Assembly (NCBI GenBank): GCA_031268525.1
Contig: JAIRXA010000119.1
Location: forward strand, 1-18,769
From: Coriobacteriales bacterium
GTDB lineage: Bacteria; Actinomycetota; Coriobacteriia; Coriobacteriales; UBA8131
Reading direction: 5' to 3'
DNA: 18,769 nt
Shown: in pieces, positions 14,194-18,769 of the stretch
Numbering within the stretch: the stretch's first letter is position 1
Layout: every line of letters starts with the position of its first letter
Made by a program: the position numbers and the translations under genes
The notes under the pieces: model-generated
Seen by the model: only the letters and a program-made list of their open reading frames with translations
Told to the model about the DNA's origin: nothing
Database searches by the model: none

Positions 14194-15771
14194 ATGATTG
14201 TCTACTTCTCAAGGTTCTCGTCGCGCGCACGCAAGGGGGTTCTCATCATCAACCCCGAGCCCTCGCGACTCGTGGTTGGTAGAGAACCGCTCAAGGGAGC
14301 AGAGACTCCTCTGAAGGATGACTATCTCTATTTTGGAAGTGTTTCGGAGCTTCCTGATCCGAAGTCAGTGGGGCGCGCGAACCTCATACTCTTCGAGGAC
14401 GAGAGGATTGCTCCTGCTTTTCTGGAACGCAACCAGATCAATATCATGCTCACAAGCTCCGAGGAGGAGTATGACCGACTCTGCGCGGAGATGCGGGCTG
14501 TCTTTGACATACAGATGCAGGTCAACATCTTTTCCAGCAAGCTGCTGCTGCTCGTGCAGGATGAGGCGAGAGCCGAGAAGTTGCTCGAGTTGGGCTATCA
14601 GGCCTTCGGCAACCCCCTGCTCCTCTTTGATACCTCATTGTGCCTGCTGGCCAGCGCTGGGACGGAATCCGTCGAGGACGACCCCGTCATGGAGCACGCT
14701 CTGACGAAAGGTTACATGCCGGAGCAGTACCTTGAGGAAGTCATGAAGGAGGAGAGCGGATCGCCCGAGGAGGACAAGGTTCTCATCATCTGGGAGAAGG
14801 ATTTCCTGAAGCATCGCCTGATCGCGGGAAGAATAGTACGGGGCAACCGTCTCGTCGGTTATCTGAAACTCTTTGAGTACAATCGGCCTCTCACCGAAAT
14901 GCTCGACACCGAGATGCTCAAGATACTCTGCCAGTACCTCGCTCTCAGCATGGATTCCATCGTCGCATCGCATCAGTCAGGATCGCCCTTCATCGAGACC
15001 TTCCTTCTCGATATCATCGAGAGGAAGCTCGTCAACCATGAGGTGATACAGGAACGTGTCGCTCTCTATAACCTTGAGCTCCAGTCCTTTAAAACCGCCA
15101 TCATCGTCGAGATTGAGGAACGCTTCCGCAAGATGGACAAGCTTTACCTCCTCAAACAGATGATGCAGACCCACTTCAAACGCTCCACCGCCTTCATTCG
15201 GGGCACAGATATCGTGATACTGTACGATCAGAATACCCCCGAGGCCCTTTACACTCAAAGCCATCTGGAGGATTTCAGGCGCCTGCTCCAAGCCAACTAC
15301 TGCCGCGCCGCGTTCAGCCTCCCCTTCAGAAAGCTTGACTCGTTTTATACCTACCTTCAACAGGCGACGGCCTGCTTTCAGGTCGCAGACCGGCTGCGGG
15401 TCACAGAGCGCATCCTCATGTACGAAGACTTCCTCGTCGCCCATATGCTCCTGCGCTTTGGTGAGGTCTTTGACCTGCACGACCTCGTCAGCCCTGCAGT
15501 GAGAAGGCTCAGAAAGCTCGATACCCAGAAAGGCAGCAGCCTCACTGAAACCCTGTTCTCCTATATCCGTCACTGCCAGGATATAACCGTGACCTCAAAG
15601 GCTATGCACGTCCACTACAATACCCTGAAGTACCGCATCGGTCGTATCAGGGAGATAACCGGAATTGACTTTGACAGCGAGACCGAGATCTTTCGCATCA
15701 TGCTTTCACAGCGGGCGATAGATCTTCTCAGACGTACCGAGGACAACGACACCTCCCCTCTCGAATCCTGA
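14194..15771 (+). CDS. PucR-family transcriptional regulator
   Basis: A 525-residue regulator. The C-terminal PucR/CdaR-type helix-turn-helix (about residues 450-512) is clear: a helix LTETLFSYIRHCQDIT, then TSKAMHVHYNTLKYRIGRI as turn and recognition helix, then GIDFDSETEIFRIMLSQRAIDLL. The middle part (about 300-410) fits the GGDEF-like domain common in this family. The N-terminal 200 residues (YLYFGSVSELP, LILFEDERIA, LLLFDTSLCLLAS) resemble a ligand-sensing region but no named domain is certain. Family members activate adjacent catabolic operons in response to a substrate. AAGGG at 14183-14187, six bases before ATG 14194, supports the start. It is divergent from the aldehyde dehydrogenase operon, so it most likely controls that operon. 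The stop TGA lies within a 14-bp direct repeat. Confidence 0.88.
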   Translation: MIVYFSRFSSRARKGVLIINPEPSRLVVGREPLKGAETPLKDDYLYFGSVSELPDPKSVGRANLILFEDERIAPAFLERNQINIMLTSSEEEYDRLCAEMRAVFDIQMQVNIFSSKLLLLVQDEARAEKLLELGYQAFGNPLLLFDTSLCLLASAGTESVEDDPVMEHALTKGYMPEQYLEEVMKEESGSPEEDKVLIIWEKDFLKHRLIAGRIVRGNRLVGYLKLFEYNRPLTEMLDTEMLKILCQYLALSMDSIVASHQSGSPFIETFLLDIIERKLVNHEVIQERVALYNLELQSFKTAIIVEIEERFRKMDKLYLLKQMMQTHFKRSTAFIRGTDIVILYDQNTPEALYTQSHLEDFRRLLQANYCRAAFSLPFRKLDSFYTYLQQATACFQVADRLRVTERILMYEDFLVAHMLLRFGEVFDLHDLVSPAVRRLRKLDTQKGSSLTETLFSYIRHCQDITVTSKAMHVHYNTLKYRIGRIREITGIDFDSETEIFRIMLSQRAIDLLRRTEDNDTSPLES

Positions 15772-15795
15772 ACGCTCGCATCTGAACGCTCGCAT
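15768..15795. repeat. Tandem 14-bp duplication over a stop codon
   Basis: CTGAACGCTCGCAT occurs at 15768-15781 and again, exactly, at 15782-15795. The first copy contains the TGA stop of the PucR-type gene. Confidence 0.9.
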
Positions 15796-15832
15796 CGCTT
15801 GGCAACACGCAGACAAACGTTCGGAGACATTC

Positions 15833-15886
15833 TTCTCTGAGAGAACTCAATTCTCTGAGAGAGTTCGATTCTCTGAGAGAACTCGA
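15833..15886. repeat. Three tandem 18-bp palindromic repeats
   Basis: TTCTCTGAGAGAACTCAA (15833-15850), TTCTCTGAGAGAGTTCGA (15851-15868) and TTCTCTGAGAGAACTCGA (15869-15886). Each unit contains the near-palindrome TTCTCTGAGAGAA, and neighbouring units can pair as a stem (TCTGAGAGAA with TTCTCTGAGA, about 10 of 11 pairs) around a 5-base loop. It sits 60-115 bases after the PucR-type gene and about 115 before the next promoter. It may act as a terminator-like structure or a cluster of protein-binding sites; I cannot tell which. Confidence 0.9.
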
Positions 15887-16001
15887 CGCATTTCACCGGT
15901 GCCCATGGTCGCTGTCGTATGCTCCCTCTCCGCTGGCTGAATCAGTGGTCTGATACCCGTATTCCACGGCGCCAACTCATCGCGACTCCATCAAACTAAA
16001 A
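15887..16001. other. Gap after the 18-bp repeats
   Basis: No gene is seen. It completes the 325-base gap 15772-16096. The only other structure noticed is a small palindrome ATCAG-TGGT-CTGAT at 15941-15954. Confidence 0.4.
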
Positions 16002-16019
16002 TTTTGTTAGGTAGCAAAA
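16002..16019. promoter_or_regulatory. Candidate operator upstream of the YheO-type regulator
   Basis: TTTTGTTA (16002-16009) and TAGCAAAA (16012-16019) form an inverted repeat around GG with one mismatch. It ends seven bases before the -35 box of the next promoter, and a further TTTGTTGCAA follows at 16023-16032 over that box. The position suits an autoregulator or activator site; which protein binds it is inference. Confidence 0.5.
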
Positions 16020-16026
16020 ATCTTTG

Positions 16027-16055
16027 TTGCAATAGCCTGGGCATCGTGCTACGAT
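16027..16055 (+). promoter_or_regulatory. Sigma-70-like promoter for the YheO-RidA-DpaL genes
   Basis: TTGCAA (16027-16032) and TACGAT (16050-16055) are separated by 17 bases, the optimal spacing, and lie 41 bases before the regulator's start codon. No other good promoter is seen before dpaL, so the three genes probably share this one. Confidence 0.6.
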
Positions 16056-16096
16056 ATTGTCACGGTCGAGGGAGCGACGCGAAAGGCAGAAGAGTC

Positions 16097-16795
16097 ATGG
16101 TAAACAGCACCAGCAACAAGCACGAGTTCAGGCAACTCAAGCCGATGCTGGAGCAGGTGGCAGCCGGTATCGCTGGACAGTTTGGGTCCAATTGCGAAGT
16201 GCTTGTCCATGATCTGACCAATGGCATTACCAAGACAGTCGCCGTCGTAAAAAACGGTCATGTGACCGGGCGCAAGGTCGGCGACGGTCCCTCTCAAACC
16301 GCACTCGAAGCCATCAGAAACCCTGACATCCGTGATCGCTATGGCTACCTGATCAACTCCAAGGACGGCCAGATGCTCAAGTCGTCCACCATTAACATTC
16401 GTGGGCAGTCAGGCGACGTACTTGCCGTCATCTGCATCAATCATGACATCAGCGATCTGACGATGGCAAGTCGAGCCCTCGGCGAATTGCTGACGACCGA
16501 CGCCGATAATGGCCGTACCGCCGAGGGAGCCAAGCTCTCCGACCCCGATGGTATCTCCTCCAATGTCGGCGATCTGTTAGACCAGATAATCGAGGAGTCG
16601 CATCGGTATATCGGTAAGCCCGTCAATGCCATGTCCCGCGAAGACAAGATCGAAGCCATTCGCTATCTTGATCGCAAGGGCGCACTGCTGATCAAGAAGA
16701 GTTCCGATGCCATCGCCGAGTACTACGGCATCTCCAAGTACACCCTCTATAACTACCTGGGGAGATCCAATGATTCGAAGGACGACCAGGGGTAG
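16097..16795 (+). CDS. YheO/DauR-type PAS and helix-turn-helix regulator
   Basis: A 232-residue regulator. The N-terminal YheO-like PAS domain (about residues 8-120) shows LKPMLEQVAAGIAGQFGSNCEVLVHDL and the family's GYLINSKDGQMLKSSTI. The C-terminal helix-turn-helix (about 175-225) shows IRYLDRKGALLIKKSSDAI then YGISKYTLYNYL, the pattern of YheO and DauR (the D-arginine catabolism repressor). The start ATG 16097 is chosen because the PAS domain begins directly after it; AAAGG at 16082-16086 is a weak site 10 bases away, and the 31 codons upstream overlap the promoter. It heads a cluster with ridA and dpaL, so it probably senses an amino acid or derivative and controls them; direction of control is unknown. 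Confidence 0.88.
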   Translation: MVNSTSNKHEFRQLKPMLEQVAAGIAGQFGSNCEVLVHDLTNGITKTVAVVKNGHVTGRKVGDGPSQTALEAIRNPDIRDRYGYLINSKDGQMLKSSTINIRGQSGDVLAVICINHDISDLTMASRALGELLTTDADNGRTAEGAKLSDPDGISSNVGDLLDQIIEESHRYIGKPVNAMSREDKIEAIRYLDRKGALLIKKSSDAIAEYYGISKYTLYNYLGRSNDSKDDQG

Positions 16796-16865
16796 CCATG
16801 CTGAACTCCTTTCGAGTTGTTTTGTTTCCCCTGGCCTTTTGCACGACCGAACAGAAGGGATCGAT

Positions 16866-17264
16866 ATGAACAGACACGTTATCTCCTCCGAAGAACTGCC
16901 CGCCGCCGTAGGACCCTATTCCCATGGCATTCGTGTGAGCGACCTGGTATTCACTTCCGGACAGCTTCCCGTCGATCCGGCGACGGGTGAGTTTCCGCAA
17001 GGCGTTGAGGCGCAGGCCAGGCAATCGCTCGCAAATCTGAAGACCGTGCTGGAAGCTGGTGGCTCCGGCATGGCCGATGTCATCAAGACCACGGTCTTTC
17101 TCAAGGACATAAACGATTTTGCGACCGTAAACGAAGTGTACGCGGAGGCCTTTGCGGGAATGGTATTTCCTGCGCGTTCGGCCTTTGCGGTGGACGCCTT
17201 GCCCAAAGGGGCGCTGGTAGAGATAGAGGCTATCGCACTGGTTGGCCAGCAAGCCAGCAACTGA
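16866..17264 (+). CDS. ridA: RidA family enamine/imine deaminase
   Basis: A 132-residue RidA (YjgF/YER057c/UK114) protein that hydrolyses reactive 2-aminoacrylate and related enamines/imines to keto acids and ammonia, protecting PLP enzymes. Visible marks are the N-terminal AVGPYSHGIRV (residues 14-24), FTSGQLPVDPATGEF (29-43) and the C-terminal FPARSAFAV, carrying the catalytic Arg that binds the carboxylate, with LPKGALVEIEAIAL. Length and residues are those of an active RidA. AAGGGA at 16855-16860, five bases before ATG 16866, fixes the start. It lies 70 bases after the regulator and just before dpaL, whose lyase reaction produces exactly this kind of enamine, so the pairing is functional. 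Confidence 0.95.
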   Translation: MNRHVISSEELPAAVGPYSHGIRVSDLVFTSGQLPVDPATGEFPQGVEAQARQSLANLKTVLEAGGSGMADVIKTTVFLKDINDFATVNEVYAEAFAGMVFPARSAFAVDALPKGALVEIEAIALVGQQASN

Positions 17265-17432
17265 GCCTGAACGAAAGACGGTTTCTGCCGACGGCTGGGG
17301 AGTGCGATTCCCTGCCAAGGCGAAGCTTTACCAAAACCAACAAGCATTTATTGCTGGCAATGAGCAATGGGCAGAAACATCGGCAGGTGCGTTGAGGGCG
17401 AGACGCGCCACAGAATCAGAGAGCAGGAAGAA
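17265..17432. promoter_or_regulatory. dpaL leader with inverted repeats
   Basis: 168 bases between ridA and dpaL, too long for simple coupling. GTTTCTGC (17281-17288) is matched by GCAGAAAC (17371-17378), and CTGCCGA (17285-17291) by TCGGCAG (17380-17386). Between them is a small hairpin ATTGCT/AGCAAT (17350-17368). This could form an RNA structure; no known riboswitch is recognised. Confidence 0.3.
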
Positions 17433-18680
17433 ATGAGTATGAGGGAACGGATCAAATGGGCGGCAAACGAGCAGGCGGCGGCCAGGCGGGAGGTGAGCAG
17501 CCAGGCAGCGGCGGCAAGCCTGTCGTTGTTGACGACCGAGCAGGTTGCCAGGGTGTCGACTTTTCATGCCAGCATTCCCGAGTATGAGCCGACACCGTTG
17601 GTCAGACTCGACGGACTGGCTGCCCAGCTGGGGCTCAAGAGCCTCTACGTCAAAGACGAATCCTATCGGTTTGGCCTCAACGCCTTCAAAGTGTTAGGCG
17701 GCTCCTATGCGGTTGCCCGCCATATCGCCGAGCGCCTTGGCCGCGACATCGCCGAGTTGCCCTACGCCGAGCTCGTCTCCCCCGCCACCAGAGCTGCCGT
17801 CGGACAAATCACCTTTTACAGCGCAACCGACGGCAACCATGGTCGTGGCGTGGCCTGGGCAGCCAATCGTCTGGGCCAAAAATCGGTGATCTGCATGCCG
17901 GTGGGCAGTTCGCAGATTCGCCTTGAGAACATCCGCAGCGAAGGCGCTACGGCCACGATCACCGACATGAACTACGACGAGGCGGTTCTTTACGTGAAGG
18001 AGCTGGCCGAGAACGACCCGAATGGCGTAGTGGTGCAGGATACCGACTGGCCGGGCTACACACAGATTCCCGGCTGGATCATGCAGGGCTACGCAACTCT
18101 GGCCGCCGAGGCTGATATGCAGCTGCACGCCGATGGCGTGAGCTGTCCTACGCACGTGTTCGTTCAGGCTGGCGTTGGTGCCTTCGCAGGCGCCGTGCAG
18201 GGCTATTTTGCCAATGCCTATGGAGAGGATTGCCCCATCACCACGGTCGTGGAGGCCGCAGCCTACGATTGCCTGTTTCGCTCCGTTCTTGCTGGCGAGT
18301 TGGTAGCTGCAAGCGGCGAATGGGACACGATCATGGCGGGTCTGGCCTGCGGTGAAGGTTGTGGTGTGTCTTGGGAGGTTCTGCACGAAAAGGCGCGATT
18401 CTTCACCTCCGCCCCCGATTGGGTCAGTGCCCGCGGCATGCGCATGCTGGCAGCTCCCCCGGCAGGCGATGCGCCGGTGAAGTCGGGAGAGTCGGGAGCG
18501 GTAGGCGTTGGTCTGGTAGCCACCTTGATGTTGGAAGACGAGTACCACAAACTGCGCGAAGCCATGGGCTTGGGAGCTGACTCTGTGGTGCTGTGCGTAT
18601 CCACGGAAGGCGATACCGATCCCCAGCGCTACCGCGACATCGTCTGGGACGGGTACTGCCCCAGTGGCAACTGGGATTGA
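17433..18680 (+). CDS. dpaL: Diaminopropionate ammonia-lyase
   Basis: A 415-residue PLP enzyme of fold type II (E. coli YgeX is 398) that converts 2,3-diaminopropionate (either enantiomer) to pyruvate and two ammonia, through an aminoacrylate intermediate. The PLP lysine is Lys86 in DESYRFGLNAFKVLGGSYA. Also seen are TDGNHGRGVAWAA, TDMNYDEAV, VVQDTDWPGYTQIPGWIMQG, QAGVGAFAGAV, MAGLACGE and SGESGAVGVG, all closely matching E. coli DpaL as I recall it. AGGAAG at 17425-17430 serves ATG 17433 (or ATG 17439). An N-terminal Ala-rich stretch of about 40 residues differs from the E. coli enzyme. It is preceded by ridA and a YheO-type regulator, a consistent catabolic set giving nitrogen and pyruvate. 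Serine/threonine dehydratases are related, but the motifs favour DpaL. Confidence 0.94.
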   Translation: MSMRERIKWAANEQAAARREVSSQAAAASLSLLTTEQVARVSTFHASIPEYEPTPLVRLDGLAAQLGLKSLYVKDESYRFGLNAFKVLGGSYAVARHIAERLGRDIAELPYAELVSPATRAAVGQITFYSATDGNHGRGVAWAANRLGQKSVICMPVGSSQIRLENIRSEGATATITDMNYDEAVLYVKELAENDPNGVVVQDTDWPGYTQIPGWIMQGYATLAAEADMQLHADGVSCPTHVFVQAGVGAFAGAVQGYFANAYGEDCPITTVVEAAAYDCLFRSVLAGELVAASGEWDTIMAGLACGEGCGVSWEVLHEKARFFTSAPDWVSARGMRMLAAPPAGDAPVKSGESGAVGVGLVATLMLEDEYHKLREAMGLGADSVVLCVSTEGDTDPQRYRDIVWDGYCPSGNWD

Positions 18681-18689
18681 TGGGGCACA

Positions 18690-18717
18690 GTTGATGGCGC
18701 GCGGTTGATGGCGCGCG
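18690..18717. repeat. Tandem 14-bp duplication after dpaL
   Basis: GTTGATGGCGCGCG at 18690-18703 and 18704-18717, exact, with a partial related copy (ATTGATGGGGC) across the dpaL stop codon at 18676-18686. The last bases of the window (AAGGAAGG, 18760-18767) look like a ribosome site for a gene starting just outside. Confidence 0.85.
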
Positions 18718-18769
18718 GTTAAAACGCCCTTTGAGCACATGCAGAGAAGTGAGAGCATCAAGGAAGGAA

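Noticed and set aside
15615..15896. - strand frame whose product begins with a repeated SQRIEF peptide
   Set aside because: The peptide repeat is only the 18-bp DNA repeat read in frame; the remainder is antisense to the PucR-type gene.
1..18769. CRISPR arrays, tRNA/rRNA genes and insertion sequences
   Set aside because: No regularly spaced repeats with unique spacers, no cloverleaf or rRNA sequence, and no transposase were found; the repeats present are short, directly tandem, or the single inverted pair around the recombinase.

Overview
The window joins two regions of different character. Positions 1 to about 4170 are AT-richer and hold defence and recombination genes. The rest, to 18769, is visibly GC-richer and holds metabolic genes. 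The sequence contains an Fe-S ene-reductase of the 2-enoate/2,4-dienoyl-CoA reductase type, a CoA-acylating aldehyde dehydrogenase, phosphotransbutyrylase/butyrate kinase, strong AGGAGG ribosome sites, a SpoVA-like membrane protein and PucR and YheO regulators. Together these suggest a strictly anaerobic, moderately GC-rich, Gram-positive gut or rumen bacterium. A member of the Coriobacteriia (Actinomycetota) is my best guess, but this is inference and no marker gene is present to prove it.

Region 1 (1-4170, + strand) is a defence island: the 3' end of an EcoR124-like type I restriction subunit HsdR, a complete two-gene AbiEi/AbiEii type IV toxin-antitoxin pair, and a tyrosine recombinase with all catalytic residues. 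The recombinase gene is bracketed by two 43-bp inverted repeats (42/43 identical). Read toward the gene from either side, each encodes a short peptide (LITLHQRE-like) typical of the conserved segment of HsdS specificity subunits. No hsdS or hsdM gene lies in the window. This looks like the recombinase module of a phase-variable type I system, in an arrangement that could flip the recombinase gene itself.

Region 2 (4424-5898, + strand) is a coupled pair: a small membrane-anchored coiled-coil protein overlapping by ATGA with a BadF/BcrA/N-acetylglucosamine-kinase-type ATPase. A perfect 18-bp hairpin separates it from the convergent operon that follows.

Region 3 (6037-13752, - strand) is one apparent six-gene operon. 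In transcription order it runs: CoA-acylating aldehyde dehydrogenase, phosphate butyryltransferase, butyrate kinase, aryl/allyl-type zinc alcohol dehydrogenase, Fe-S flavin ene-reductase, and a membrane protein built from two SpoVAC/SpoVAE-like halves. A divergent PucR-family regulator (14194-15771) sits across a 441-bp control region. The enzymes compose a plausible fermentation: alcohol to aldehyde to acyl-CoA to acyl phosphate to acid plus ATP, with the NADH spent on reducing a C=C bond and the SpoVA-like protein as a candidate carboxylate carrier. The substrate is unknown.

Region 4 (16097-18680, + strand) encodes a YheO/DauR-type PAS-HTH regulator, a RidA enamine/imine deaminase and a 2,3-diaminopropionate ammonia-lyase. 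This is a coherent amino-acid catabolic set, because the lyase releases the reactive enamine that RidA clears. A good sigma-70-like promoter and a palindrome precede the regulator. Short 13-18-bp tandem repeats sit at or just after the 3' ends of three genes in this window.
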